A DNA stretch of 64,000 nucleotides. It comes from Batillaria attramentaria (taxonomy: Eukaryota; Mollusca; Gastropoda; Batillariidae). The stretch's first letter is position 1. The number at the start of each line of letters is the position of its first letter. The notes beneath the pieces were generated by a model. That model made no database searches and had not been told where the DNA came from. It saw only the letters and a list, made by a program, of their open reading frames with translations. Of the stretch, positions 43,140-54,759 are shown piece by piece. The translations under genes were made by a program, and so were the position numbers. Location of the stretch: positions 133,501 to 197,500 of the forward strand of contig JACVVK020000526.1 in assembly GCA_018292915.2 (NCBI GenBank), read 5' to 3'.

Positions 43140-44090
43140 CGAACACGCCAAGCATGAGTACACACATCCCACATCCCGGATTTATTGTACAGGCGTATGG
43201 CTGTTGGGACAAAAGAACGTCTGAATCGTTCATAGCCACAAGTCGGGCACTAAAACTACTCTGCTGTTCTTTAAATATTCTGAAGAGGGGATGGGAGTCA
43301 TTGGTCATGATTGGTTTTCTTGACTTTTTCCCTTTGAATGTGCACTTTCGCAATTTTCGAAGACCTAGTGTGAAACTCATGAGCTCTGTTTCCTCTTTCC
43401 ACACTCACGTTCAGCCGAACACAGAGCTTCATCAGACAGATTTCCACACGAGCTCTGTGCCGAGTCACAGAGAACAAAGTTAGCAGAGTGCAGCAGACGA
43501 AATCCTCTTTTCGCCGCCAAAAAGCTTTGGGCGGGTGCCATGAAAACTTCTGGCATTGACCTATCTCTTCAAGTTTCTTCTCAACCTTTTTTTTTTTTTT
43601 TTTTTTGGTCTGCCTCCACCCAGTACCCAGTATTTCAGAGCATGCTAGAAACAGTATGTCAACAATGGCACGGCACGGGCTCTTACTTGATTGGTTTTGG
43701 GTTTTCCCCTGTCCGCACCACCCAGACTCTCTTTTGTGACGTCCAAGGCTGATTACATTGATTTGATGGGAGGTTTCAGTTGGTCACGTCGGCGTACTGC
43801 CTGCATGACCAGATCAAACTACGCCTTGGCGACAACAACATGAAATCTGAGACCACTTCTTCAGTTCGGCTCGTGATGTCCAAAACAACATATCAAAATT
43901 TTATTTCTGGAAGACAACATCAACTTGGGCATCCTTGACCCTCTGCAAGCCCTGTCGTGTTTGCGAGAACGTTAAAAATCAATGTTTCTGTTTTGTATTT
44001 ATGTTGCTAAAATGCTGCAATGAGTGGAAACAAAAAGTTCTGCAAGAGCCGTTCCCGCAGCAGTGATGTTGAGAAGTTGTGGAGGTGCGT
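43140..44090. other. No recognised gene
   Basis: Mixed sequence with a T17 run near 43588-43606. The plus-strand frame entering from the microsatellite to 43483 has ~110 non-repeat codons without a motif I know. Confidence 0.4.
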
Positions 44091-44095
44091 ATCAG

Positions 44096-44757
44096 TAACA
44101 GCATTAGTAGTAGTAGCTGCAATAATAGCTACATCTACTACAGACGTGTTAAGAGTATCGACGGTAGCGGAGCTGCAAATACAATACATGCCAGGAAATA
44201 GTACTGTAGTAGTAGTACCAGCAGCAGCTGTAGCAGTAGCAGCAGTAGTACTGGTAGAAAAATAGGTGAAACTGGTAGAGGTAGTGGTAGAGGCAGTGGT
44301 AGTAGTGGAGGTAAGAGTAGTGGTGGTAGAGGTAGTGATAGAGGAGGTGGTGGTGGTGGTGGTGATGGTGGTGGTGGTTGCAGCAGTATTAGAAGTAGTA
44401 AAAGGAGTGAAAGTGGTAGTGGTAGTGGTAGAAGTAGTGGTCGTAGTAGTAGAGGTAATAGTAGTGGTTGTAGTGGTAGAGGCAGTAGTAGTATTAGACG
44501 TAGTAAAAGCACTGAAAGTGGTAAGGGTAGTGGTTGAAGTAGTGGTCGTAGTACTTAGTAAGTAAGTAACGGCAGTGGCCATAGTGATTGTAGTAGTGGT
44601 AGTAGTAAAAGTAGTGATAGTAGTGGTAGAAGTAGTAGTGGTAGCAGCAAAGGTAATAGGACTGGTTGTAGTATTAGTAGTAGTGGTGGTGGTGGTGGTA
44701 GTAGTAGTAGCAGCAGCAAAAGAAATAACGGTAAGGGCAGTGGTAGTAGTAGTCGAG

Positions 44758-44799
<42 letters not shown>

Positions 44800-44930
44800 A
44801 AAGTAGTGAAAGTAGTAGAGATCGTGGTAGATGTAGTAGTGGTAGTAGCAGAAGTAATAGTAGTAGCAGTTGTGGTAGAGCAAGTAGTATCAGTAGTTGC
44901 AGTAGAAACACTGGTGATGGTGACAGTAGC

Positions 44931-44973
<43 letters not shown>

Positions 44974-44985
44974 ACAGCAGCCACC
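44096..44985. repeat. Long degenerate trinucleotide array (GTA/GTG), ~890 bp
   Basis: GTA, GTG and GCA triplets dominate, pure at 44757-44800 and 44929-44970. Because no triplet variant used is a stop in most phases, open frames exist on both strands: Val-rich on plus, and Thr-rich (403 codons), Leu-rich and Tyr-rich on minus. Simultaneous openness in several phases is what the composition predicts. Confidence 0.93.
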
Positions 44986-44999
44986 ATGATGTTTACTGT

Positions 45000-45540
45000 C
45001 TTCGTGAGCGAGTAAAAAAGTAAACAAGGAGGGAGGAGGGGTGGATGAGAGGAGGGGAGGACGACGACGACTAGGAGAAGGGGGAAGGGGGGGGGTAGAG
45101 GGGAGTATACATGGGAAGTAAATCCTAGTCCCCCCCCCCCCCCCCCAAGATCGTGTGCCCTCTCGCCTGCTAGTCTAGACAGGACTATCGATCCAGCTCT
45201 GTCCGCCGCCACGACCATCGCTATAGCGACTTGTCCCTATCAAAACACTGGAACAAATCGCTTTTATCCCCCTCCGTACACCCTGTACGGATGCTGTCGG
45301 CCGCAGAAGAAAAGCTCATTAAACAAACAAGCAACATCTAACACCGAGATACACTATCCCCGCGCCCGCAAAAAAAAAAAAAAAAATCGGCGGGTAGTTC
45401 AGGTGCCAGCAACTACATGGCTGCGTGCTCGTAGGGCCGGCGTCAGGGGTCCGGGAGCATGATTTTCTTTTCCCGCTTAGATCCTGTCCACGGACACCCC
45501 CACCCCCCTCTTCCCCCAAGGGACCGCCATGGTAATGCCC
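45000..45540. other. No gene; G- and C-run sequence
   Basis: Purine-rich GGAGGG stretch (45025-45110), C14 run (45130-45146) and A17 run (45371-45387). Nothing else recognised. Confidence 0.5.
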
Positions 45541-45542
45541 AC

Positions 45543-45712
45543 TGGTTGGGTGTGTGTTTAAATGCCTTTTTCCACCACGTATGGGTGATATTGAATACGC
45601 GGCAACGAGGAAAAGGCCAGCATAAATATTTGGCGCTAGCCCGGCCGGGAATCGAACTCACGACCCGAGCATTGAAAGTCCAACTCTCTACCGCTCGATT
45701 GTCCCAGCTCCC
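45543..45712 (-). mobile_element. SINE-A copy, full length, diverged
   Basis: Minus-strand tail GTTTAAATGCC (changed), TTTTTCCACCACGTATGGGT, body AAATATTTATGCTGGCC, box B GAGTTCGATTC, head with CGGTAGAGAGTTGGAC and GGGAGCTGGGACAATCG. Confidence 0.9.
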
Positions 45713-45941
45713 TTTATCACCATGACGTGATCAAAGTTGTTAGAAACATGCAGAAAATCGCGTGAGAACACGTGTGTTCAGAGGCAGAGAGAACATAACA
45801 TTACTCAGGGGCAGGTTGAAAAAGTCCAAACTTTTTTTTTCTGGAAAACGGTATTCAAACTTGCATTGCAGTTTTTTTCCCAAGAAAAGAGACCGTGACT
45901 TTGGGCTCGACCATATTATTTTAGTAAATGTTAAACAAGAT

Positions 45942-46651
<710 letters not shown>

Positions 46652-46689
46652 TGGCTCCCTCCCTCAGCAGTTTATTCTTTTTGCTTGTT

Positions 46690-47345
46690 TTTGTTTGTTT
46701 TGTTTTGTTTATGTTGTTGACTATTTTCCTTTTTTACTTTTCTTTTTTTTGGTTTTGTTTTGTTTCGTTTTCTTTGTTTGTTTGTTTTGGGTTTTGTTTT
46801 TATTTTATTTTATTTTATTTTTTGGGGGGGAAGGGGGGGGGAATCATTTTACAAAAGAAATAAATGTCTTCATGTACAGAAAAACGGCTTGTGTGACAGA
46901 GACGTTGCGGCAACAAAACAAAACCCTGAAACAAATGAAAACCATTAACTTTGTGTAAGTAGTCTCTCTTCCCCTAACGCCCTAGCAGACGACGCGATTA
47001 GCGGTTGTAATCCCCCTTGGCTAGAGGTCGCTTTTGGCCCAACATGGCGAGCAACCTTTGTTTGCAGAATTTACCAGCTCAAATTTACCTTGATCACGGC
47101 CATACAAAGCTTTTAAAGGTATTCTGTCTGCACTTCCGCGCCGTTAAACGCATTGTTTGCGAACTGTATCAGTGAAAATGCACCCTGCAAGGAGAATGGT
47201 TATTCAGCTATGCATCAGTGTACCCCAGTGCATAGAAAGGGATCCTTCTCAACATACACGGGATATAGTCTGTACACCCCGGCGACCCGTCATCACATCG
47301 AGGTTTACTGACAAAATGAAGTACAGCGACATTTCAAGGGTGTTC
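46690..47345. other. No recognised feature
   Basis: T-rich (TTTGT)n and G-run sequence to about 46845, then mixed sequence with only short frames. Confidence 0.5.
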
Positions 47346-47354
47346 TGTTAGGGC

Positions 47355-47414
<60 letters not shown>

Positions 47415-47600
47415 GTGTGTTTAAGGGGGTGGGGGGGGGGGGGGCTGAGAGGGACGGCGGGAGGCAGAAGGCACCGGAGGGGGTAGGGTGGGTGGTGGTG
47501 GTGGTTGTGGTGGGGGATAGTGGGGGTGCGGGTAGACGCTCGGACGCTAGGAGTTGGGTTGTGGAAGGGAGGGGGTTGGGTGGGAGGGGGTCTAGGAGCA
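47355..47600. repeat. (GT)n and G-rich tract
   Basis: GT at 47355-47420 followed by GGGGTGGGGGG and GGGTGGTGGTGGTGG-type sequence to about 47600. The strand asymmetry is strong and could support G-quadruplexes. Confidence 0.9.
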
Positions 47601-47619
47601 GAGTGAGGGAGAGGGAGAG

Positions 47620-47995
47620 AGTAGGGGACAGGGTAGAGTGTACAGCAATCGGAATGGAAGAGGAAATAAGACATGATCTATTACTTAATCTTTCACTGGC
47701 AAATGGGATATCGCCAGGGGGGCCTGTTACATCAATTAGTCTGCTAGTGTATTGGCCTCTATGTCGCGAGGCGAAGCCTGTGCACTTTTCTCAATTTCCT
47801 GTCTGGGTTTCCCCAGAGTAAAATCTGTGTTTGTAAACAAAATAGTAGTCATGGAAATGGCGGTATGCTAGCTCAGTTCAGCTTCAGCAATCCTGAACAT
47901 ACCAACAAACAAACAGAGACATAAACACTGAAACAAACAAACTGAATCGAACTGGATCAAACCAAAACACAGCGGCAAGATGGAAACGACAAGGG
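47620..47995. other. No recognised feature
   Basis: Mixed sequence without convincing frames. Confidence 0.45.
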
Positions 47996-48000
47996 AAACA

Positions 48001-48076
<76 letters not shown>

Positions 48077-48359
48077 GCGCGCGCTGACGCACACGCACGC
48101 ACGCACCCACGCACTGAGAGAGAGAGAGAGGCAGACAGACAGACAGACTGACAGAGGTTTTTGGTGGCGCGTGCATCGGTCTGTACCTCCAGACAGTCAC
48201 GTGACAACAACGCCGCTTCATAGGGAGGAAAAGTGCACTGCCGTGACCACCTGCTCTCTCACTTGTTGTTTTGGTTTTGATTTAGTTTACATTTGCCTAC
48301 TTTTTTTTTTTTCATGGATTGATTGATGTGCGTGCATGCGTGTGTATGTTAGCCTCTTC

Positions 48360-48440
<81 letters not shown>

Positions 48441-48449
48441 CGTGCGTGT

Positions 48450-48492
<43 letters not shown>

Positions 48493-48510
48493 GGTGGGTG
48501 GGTGGGTGCG
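48001..48510. repeat. (CA)n, (GA)n, (CAGA)n, then (GT)n and (GGGT)n
   Basis: CA 48001-48074, GA 48114-48130, CAGA 48131-48148, GT 48361-48432, GT 48453-48484 and GGGT 48484-48508. The CA and GT blocks are mutually inverted about 290 bp apart. Confidence 0.95.
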
Positions 48511-48599
48511 TGCGTGTGTATGTGTGTGGCGCGCCGTACGGGCGGTCTTCTATAGTGATCTGGGTGTGCCACTCTGCACGGCTCCGCAAGGTCGGCGCT

Positions 48600-49061
48600 A
48601 ACGATGTATGTTATTGTATTCCAGGGGATGCTGCCTGTTATTGTTGGACTCCTTGTTTTCTGCGAGAAACGTAACAAACGCGGCGTTTTTTGTTTTTTTT
48701 TTCTTTATTCTTTTTTTCTTTTTTGTTTTGTGTCTGTTTGTACGCTCCTCACTTACGTTAACACGAATGAAAGAAAAACCACCATCCGGCGGAAGCAAAG
48801 TACATAAATCATTTCATCTGAGCCAACTGTGTGGCTCTGCGGGACTGTGTGCTTGTGTACTTTTGCTGTGATCAAGCGGGTACTGTTTCTTGCAGGCAGA
48901 AAGAATGACGTACCAGATACGTCCCTCCCCCCTCCCCCACGCACACACACACAGAGAAAACAACAACAACCAGCCAAACACAGAAAAAAACACAAAAAAC
49001 ACACACCAAAACAAACAAACACTGCCCCCTTCCCCCCCCCCCAAGTGCTCCAAAAACCTGC

Positions 49062-49131
<70 letters not shown>

Positions 49132-49520
49132 GGACTCCCTCCACCCCATACCCCCCCCTCCCACACACACACACACACACACCCCATCCACCCACCCACC
49201 CAACCCACTTGAAAAAGAAACAACACAAAACAAAAACCCAAAACACAAGGGAAAACAACAACGAAAAAACAAACAAAGACGAAGCACCACCACGCATAAC
49301 AACCACAACAACAACAACAAAAACAACTTGAATTACAAAAGATCCAGTCTGAAAAGTTTAAAGCGCGATACGCGATAAAATGTTCGCCCTCAGCTTCATA
49401 TAAAAAGAACACAGACACATGCATACGCACACAGAGAGAAGAAGCACGGAGCAACAACCACCAAAAAAACAAAAAAACAAAAAAACTTAACAAAAACCCA
49501 ATGTGATCCGGTCTGTAAAT
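48600..49520. other. Low-complexity A/C-rich and T-rich DNA
   Basis: T-rich stretch 48685-48730, A/C-rich stretch 48950-49025, (CA)n 49070-49128 and 49163-49184, and CAACAA-type sequence to about 49325. Long frames on both strands arise from this composition. No gene is supported. Confidence 0.7.
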
Positions 49521-49847
49521 TTAAAGTCTTTTATCACAGTGCCAATACGTTTGGCCAGACGACTTCCAGACATCAGAGAAGTTGGTGGGAAGTGGGCCAA
49601 CAGAGAGATGAGTTGGAGACAGGCGGGAAGGAGGGAATTGTCGGGGGGAAGGGAGGGGAGGGGATGGAGTTGAAAAAGGGGAGGGAATGCAAATACGAAA
49701 TACTGGAAGGCAAAAAAAAAAAAAAAAAAAAAAAAGGAGAGAATTATTCATCTTCGTTTCTCTTTGATCTGTAGGTTGAGTTTCTCTGCTGACGTCTTCA
49801 GCCAAGGAATCAAAAAAAAAAAAAACCCAAAAAGTTTGAAAAACTCC

Positions 49848-50111
49848 CACCGATGTGTTTCGCCCGCTGTTGCGTGCGGTCTACAATAAATGTGAAAACA
49901 GAGGAGTCGTGCCCAATGTCTTTAACCCACTCGTTGGCGAACTTGTACATTTGTTTTGTCTGAAAGCCGAGTAAACGTAAAGCTTTATTTTCTAGATAAG
50001 CAAAGTGACTGTTGCCCGCCATGGGAGGTAACTTCAGGTATCGCGCTGAATCAAGGATGTCGTTCATCCAAATCGCTGCATAAATTGACACCTTTATTTC
50101 CGTTGCTTTGC
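49848..50111 (-). CDS. Candidate host exon fragment, unidentified protein
   Basis: A minus-strand frame covering about 50111 to 49848 has balanced composition unlike the neighbouring low-complexity DNA. It contains an ATG (near 50070) followed by roughly 70 codons with mixed charge and hydrophobic spacing (segments MNDILDSARYLKLPPMAGN and LGFQTKQMYKFANEWVKDIG). The frame then reaches CATCGGTGGGAG, a possible splice donor after codon HIG, before a T run. The pattern could be a small first coding exon. I recognise no family, and no splice partner or promoter is visible, so it remains tentative. Confidence 0.25.
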
Positions 50112-50284
50112 TCTGCTTTTTTTTCTCCTTCTTTTCTTTTTTAATTATTCCTTTCGTAAAATTCGGGCTGCTTCCCCCCTGGGCAGCGCCACCCAATACC
50201 TATCCTTTTTTTTTCTTTTCTTTTTTTCACAGTTTTGCCGGGGTAGGAAAGCCGGTTAAGACGGACTTGTTCATTTCGATGTCA

Positions 50285-50960
50285 AGAAAGTGTTCGGTCC
50301 TTTGTCATAAAAGGTGTTAGCAAAAACGTTTTGTCAAAGATACATACCTGTCGTTGTCAAAGAAGTGTTGTCAAGAACGTGTTCTGTCCGTTGTCAAAGG
50401 CGCGTTCCTGTCACTGTCAAAGAAGTGTTTTTAAGAAGTGTTCTGTCCGCTGTCAAATACATGTTCCTGTCACTGTCAAAGAAGTGTTGCCAAGAACGTG
50501 TTCTGTCCATTGTCAAAGTCACGTCCCTGTCCTTTTCAAAGAAGTGTGTCAAGAACGTGCTTGTTGTCCGTTGTCAAAGACACATTCATATCCTTTTCAA
50601 ACAAGTTTGTCAGGAACGTGTCCGTTGTCAGACACATTCCTACCAATGCCAAAGAAGTGTCGTCAAGAATGTGTTCTGTCCGCCGTCAAAAATACATGTT
50701 CTTGTCACTGTCAAAGAAGTGTCGTCAAGAACGTGTTCTGTCCGTTGTCAAAGTCACGCCCCTGTCCCTTTCAAAGAAGTGTTGTCAGGAACGTGTTCGT
50801 TGTCCGTTGTCAAAGACACATTCCTATCAATGCCAAAGAAGTATCATCTTCTCTTCGCTGTCAAATACATGTTCCTGTCGTTGTCAAAGAAGTGTTCTTT
50901 CGTTTTCAGAGACGTGCTAATGTGTCTCTTAAACCCGTGTTCTGTTAAAGACGTGTTTAG
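50285..50960. repeat. Degenerate ~60-bp minisatellite, about 11 units
   Basis: The unit approximates GTTCTGTCCGTTGTCAAAGA plus CACGTTCCTGTCACTGTCAA plus AGAAGTGTTGTCAAGAACGT, with sub-repeats of TGTCAAAGAAGTG. Unit length near a multiple of 3 keeps three plus-strand frames open (up to 269 codons, Cys/Ser/Val/Lys rich). The three phases are equally open, so coding is not indicated. Confidence 0.85.
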
Positions 50961-51164
50961 TTGCGAGAAAGGCGGCACGCTCCTGTCAAAAACTGTATCC
51001 TATTGTAGTCAACTACGTGTACGTTTCTTTGTGAAGAACATGTTGTTTTCGTTTTCAAAGACGTCGATTCTTTGTCTTGAAAATAAATGGGCAATAGTTG
51101 TTGACATGTTTCCATGGGTGTAACAGACGTATTCTTTTCAGAACAAAAATGACAGCCAGCGTGT

Positions 51165-51270
51165 ACAAAAAGATCACAAAACCGAAAAACTCGAGACGCG
51201 CTGAAAATACAATTACAAGCCATGTATTTCCCGATTTTTCGGAACAATGGCCTTCCTCAGGGGACTGAGA
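51165..51270 (-). mobile_element. Element fragment with CTGAGGAAGGC...GAAA core
   Basis: The minus strand reads CCCTGAGGAAGGCCATTGTT then CCGAAAAATCGGGAAATACA. The order CTGAGGA, stem-like GGCC...CC, GAAA also occurs at 59584. Such words are common at the 3' side of some metazoan retroelements. Family not identified. Confidence 0.4.
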
Positions 51271-51578
51271 AGCAAACAAAAACATAAAAAGAAATCAACA
51301 AGATAGCAACGCTACTTTATCTGAAAAAAAATAAAACCATTCTTTTCGCTTTTAAAGACGTTCCCGTCTTTGTCTTGAAAGTAAGTGTTCCTCTGACGAG
51401 CTGTCTTTGAAAAAATGTTTTAGTCATTTAGTCTGAGTTTGCTATTGTTATTGCTGGTGTTTTATGTAATTAATTAACTCTGGTGCTGCTGCATCCTGAG
51501 GCATGAGGGGAGACTGAGAGAGAGAGAGAGAGAGAGAGATGTTTTATAGTTGTTATAGACTTGTTTCTCTGGCCGTCA

Positions 51579-51767
51579 GGGGGGAGCCGGGACAGCCGAA
51601 TGGTAGAGGGTTTGTACTCTCAATGCTCGGGTCATGAGGTCAATCTCGGCTGGGGCCCAAAAATATTTGCACTGGCCTTTTTCTCGTTGCCCCGTCTTTG
51701 ATATCACCCTTACGTGGTGGAGAAAGGACGTTAAACTGCCAAACACCCAAGCCAGCTCCACCCCACC
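51579..51767 (+). mobile_element. SINE-A copy, full length, perfect 12-bp target duplication
   Basis: Head GGGAGCCGGGACAGCCGAAT, box B eroded (GAGGTCAATC), body AAATATTTGCACTGGCC, tail GGACGTTAAACTGCC. CTCTGGCCGTCA occurs at 51567-51578 and 51768-51779. Confidence 0.95.
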
Positions 51768-51805
51768 CTCTGGCCGTCAAATACGTATTTCCGTCGTTGT
51801 CAGCT

Positions 51806-51900
51806 ATGACTGAAGGCCAAATATCTCTACTGCATTTTCCTCATTGTCCTAATGTTAGACGTACCTTTATGTGGTGGATTAAAAGGACGTCACACGCAGA
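51806..51900 (+). mobile_element. Very diverged SINE-A scrap
   Basis: GGCCAAATATCTCTACTG, TTTTCCTCATTGTCC, CTTTATGTGGTGGATTAAAA and GGACGTCACAC keep the order of the SINE-A body and tail. It lies 40 bp after an intact copy. Confidence 0.5.
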
Positions 51901-51909
51901 CACATACAA

Positions 51910-52630
51910 CCGACCCCTCACGTACTAACAACGCTAGACAACGAGGACAGCTTTCGCAGACACCAGTGCCAGCAGTCACGTAGCGGAGCTGATTGTTGCA
52001 TGATGTATCATCATCACACTCTAAGCTCCGTCTGCCTGTCTGTCACTCATAATAACTATGCTGGTCATGGGTCATGGATGATGTCATCCCGCGGTCGCAT
52101 CTGGCCAAACAAATGCATAGGCATGAACCTGGCCAGTGCGGCGGAGTTTTTAATACCGCGCCCACAAGACTGTGCAGGGCAAGTGGTTGTTGGTAAAGTA
52201 CATTGCTTAGTCAGTGCGTCATGAACTTGCCATCCTCGGCCTTTGAGTTATTTTATATCTGCGTAGTTTGCTTATGGCGCTCTGAGCCAAACTGTTGTTG
52301 ACAACCTATCGGTTCAGAACAGTTGCGTCATGCAGTAATATTCTACGGAGCAAGGGATTCAGTCTTTGTTCTTCTCAGTTTGGTTTTGCTGTGTTACGAA
52401 ACGTTTTTTTGTGTTTTTGTGTCTCTGTTGATGGAGAACGTTTTGCGTCTGCTGCTGTCTGCCGATACCCAGAGACGGCATCATTTTCAGCCTTTGACGT
52501 TTGATTAAACTGTGTTGTGTGGAACCGCCTAAGCCTGCAAAGACAGTGCTGGAAAAGGGTCCTTTTACCTAACACCTTGGGCTTCACTTGGGATCTGTGT
52601 GAGTAAACATGTTTTTAAAATGTGCTTCAT
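51910..52630. other. No recognised gene
   Basis: Mixed sequence. Two overlapping plus-strand frames at 52295-52508 have no motif that I know. Confidence 0.45.
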
Positions 52631-52637
52631 TTTTCTT

Positions 52638-53099
52638 GGGGAGCCTGGATAGCCGAACGATAGAGCGTTGGGGAGCCTGGATAGCCGAACGATAGAGCGT
52701 TGGGGAGCCTGGATAGCCGAACGATAGAGCGTTGGGGAGGCCTGGATAGCCGAACGATAGAGCGTTGGGGAGCCTGGATAGCCGAAACGATAGAGCGTTG
52801 GGGAGCCTGGATAGCCGAACGATAGAGCGTTGGGGAGCCTGGATAGCCGAACGATAGAGCGTTGGGGAGCCTGGATAGCCGAACGATAGAGCGTTGGGGA
52901 GCCTGGATAGCCGAACGATAGAGCGTTGGGGAGCCTGGATAGCCGAACGATAGAGCGTTGGGGAGCCTGGATAGCCGAACGATAGAGCGTTGGGGAGCCT
53001 GGATAGCCGAACGATAGAGCGTTGGACGTTCAATGCTCGGGGTCGTGAGTTGGAATCCCGACTGGAAGAGGACGTTAAACTCCCAAACACCCACCCACC
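52638..53099 (+). mobile_element. SINE-A with 12-fold amplified tRNA-like head
   Basis: The 32-bp head segment GGGGAGCCTGGATAGCCGAA plus CGATAGAGCGTT is repeated 12 times (52638-53023), with only two single-base insertions among copies. The twelfth unit runs on normally: GGACGTTCAATGCTCGG, box B-like GAGTTGGAATC, then a short tail. The body is deleted between CCCGACTGGAA and GAGGACGTTAAACTCCC. The result is twelve box-A-like sequences ahead of one weak box B. Minus-strand frames of 168-169 codons across it are artefacts. Confidence 0.93.
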
Positions 53100-53365
53100 C
53101 CTTCATTTTTCGGTTTGACAACAAATTTTCTTTCATAACAGCGACACAACAACGTTTTTACATTATCAATTTAAGAAGGATTTTTGTGTGTGTGTGTTGT
53201 GTGTGGCATTTGTCCTGGCCTACAAGAGTCGGCCCAACTCTTGAGTAACGATACGGAACAAGGCCATCAGAGGTCATCAGTGGTTTCGCTTCCATCCGCG
53301 AATCGAAGTCACAACCTCAGCATTTCAGTACAGACCAACGCTCTCCCGTCTCAACTATCCCGATT
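53100..53365. other. No recognised feature
   Basis: Mixed sequence after the SINE. Short frames only. Confidence 0.45.
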
Positions 53366-53366
53366 T

Positions 53367-53367
<1 letters not shown>

Positions 53368-53437
<70 letters not shown>

Positions 53438-53702
53438 AAAACTATTTATCGACGGTAAAAGTTTTGACAGAAATTCGCCAGTTTGCAAACTTGCCGTTGC
53501 TAATGCTACAGAGACTATCTACTAAAACAATAAAAAAAATAATAAAATAGTAATATTGAAATAGAAAAACAGTTAAAAAAGATAAATCAAAATTATGCAC
53601 TTAACTACAGGAAACAAAACCATAGAGAAAATCGTCCATCAGGTCCAAATGCATTCACACACACGTGCGACCTTGCACACACAAATCATATAATGAAATG
53701 GC

Positions 53703-53735
<33 letters not shown>
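53368..53735. repeat. (GA)n, (GAT)n and second (GA)n
   Basis: GA 53368-53402 joined directly to GAT 53403-53436. A second GA tract lies at 53705-53733. AT-rich sequence lies between. Confidence 0.95.
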
Positions 53736-53736
<1 letters not shown>

Positions 53737-53739
53737 TAT

Positions 53740-54230
53740 TTAAGAACTGAATGGTGTGTATGTAATCAGTTTACTATGCTTTGTTCCAAGTCAGCAGATA
53801 GGTGCTTTCAGTGCGGAATTTGACTCTTCCGACCTGAATGCGTAACCTGGCATGTCAAAATAAGACGCGTTTATGACAGCCTGTCATCGAAGACAGGGTA
53901 GCTGTCATCAAAGAGAGGGTAGTACGTTCAAACTGTGATTCATCCTTCGAAGTCCAGTATTAGTAGTCACACCCAACTAAATTTTCGATGTTAATTCTCT
54001 TGTTTTGTTAACCCAGCCCAAAATTGTGGGCGGGGCTGTATTGACTACAATTTGTCAGATCAAAATGTCGCGAACTGTGTTAGTTATTAGTTTATTTTGC
54101 ACTTTTAAAACCTCATTGAGTTCAGATGGGCCACATGTGACATATTTGGAACGCAGCATCGCTTAATTCAGTTGCAACCGAGTGAGTTTGGGGTTGTGAA
54201 CCGGTGGTCTCAGTTAAAAGAACCATAACT
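53740..54230. other. No recognised feature
   Basis: Mixed sequence with a local duplication of GACAGCCTGTCATCGAAGAC / GGTAGCTGTCATCAAAGAGA near 53875. Confidence 0.45.
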
Positions 54231-54235
54231 GGTTC

Positions 54236-54360
54236 ATGTCTGCATAGATTTAAATTTGCCCCAGTGAGGTGTTGCGCTTTGATTAAACTCGTGTTTGTTG
54301 CAATGAGAGCCGTCAAGGAACCAATAATCTTGCCTGATTTTCGCATACAGGGCCAAAACC
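54236..54360 (+). repeat. Unclassified repeat, copy 2 (partner at 36.85 kb)
   Basis: Ordered matches to 36847-36972, ending in AAAACCCCCCAAAAG where the partner ends in poly-A. Confidence 0.7.
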
Positions 54361-54384
54361 CCCCAAAAGAGTCAAAAGACTCAA

Positions 54385-54452
<68 letters not shown>
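54385..54452. repeat. (GT)n microsatellite
   Basis: Uninterrupted GT tract of ~68 bp. Confidence 0.97.
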
Positions 54453-54454
<2 letters not shown>

Positions 54455-54544
54455 GCGAGGGGCAGCCCGTGTATGATGCTGAACATTATGTGTTTATTTA
54501 AATGTATGTGTGGAGGCATGTTGTGTGTGTTTCTGGGTGAGTGA

Positions 54545-54631
54545 GTGTGTGTTGATTGTAAGGTGCCCTGAGCTCCTGCGGGAGGGAAGGCATCCCCTAA
54601 ATACCCATATTATTATTATTATTATTATTAT
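54545..54631 (+). mobile_element. Non-LTR retrotransposon 3' end with (ATT)n tail
   Basis: TTGTAAGGTGCCCTGAGCTC, a GGAGGGAAGGC word and CCTAAATACCCAT are followed by (ATT)7. The TGTAAGG.GCC...AAATACC(ATT)n layout is typical of CR1/L2-like 3' termini. No coding part remains. Confidence 0.6.
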
Positions 54632-54641
54632 ATTTTGGAAG

Positions 54642-54745
54642 GGTAGGGTTGGTGGATGTTTGGGAGTTTAACGTCCTTTTCCACCACGTATGGGTGATAT
54701 CAAAGACGGGGCAACGAGAAAAAAGGCCAGCTCAAGCCGGGATTC
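54642..54745 (-). mobile_element. SINE-A copy, truncated, 12-bp target duplication
   Basis: Minus-strand tail GGGAGTTTAACGTCC, middle block, then GGCCAGCTCAAGCCGGGATT C, so the AAATATTTG part of the body is deleted and the head is missing. ATATTTTGGAAG occurs at 54630-54641 and 54746-54757. The left duplication overlaps the (ATT)n tail of the LINE end, showing that the SINE landed next to that tail. Confidence 0.93.
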
Positions 54746-54759
54746 ATATTTTGGAAGAC

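Noticed and set aside
44007..45218. 403-codon Thr-rich minus-strand frame as a mucin gene
   Set aside because: The DNA is a degenerate triplet repeat that is open in several phases on both strands. The frame gives no independent evidence of coding.
50314..51123. 269-codon plus-strand frame as a repeat protein
   Set aside because: It lies on a ~60-bp minisatellite in which other phases are equally open, and no domain or signal sequence is evident.
52584..53136. Two 168-169-codon minus-strand frames of repeated residues
   Set aside because: They are translations of the 12-fold SINE head array.
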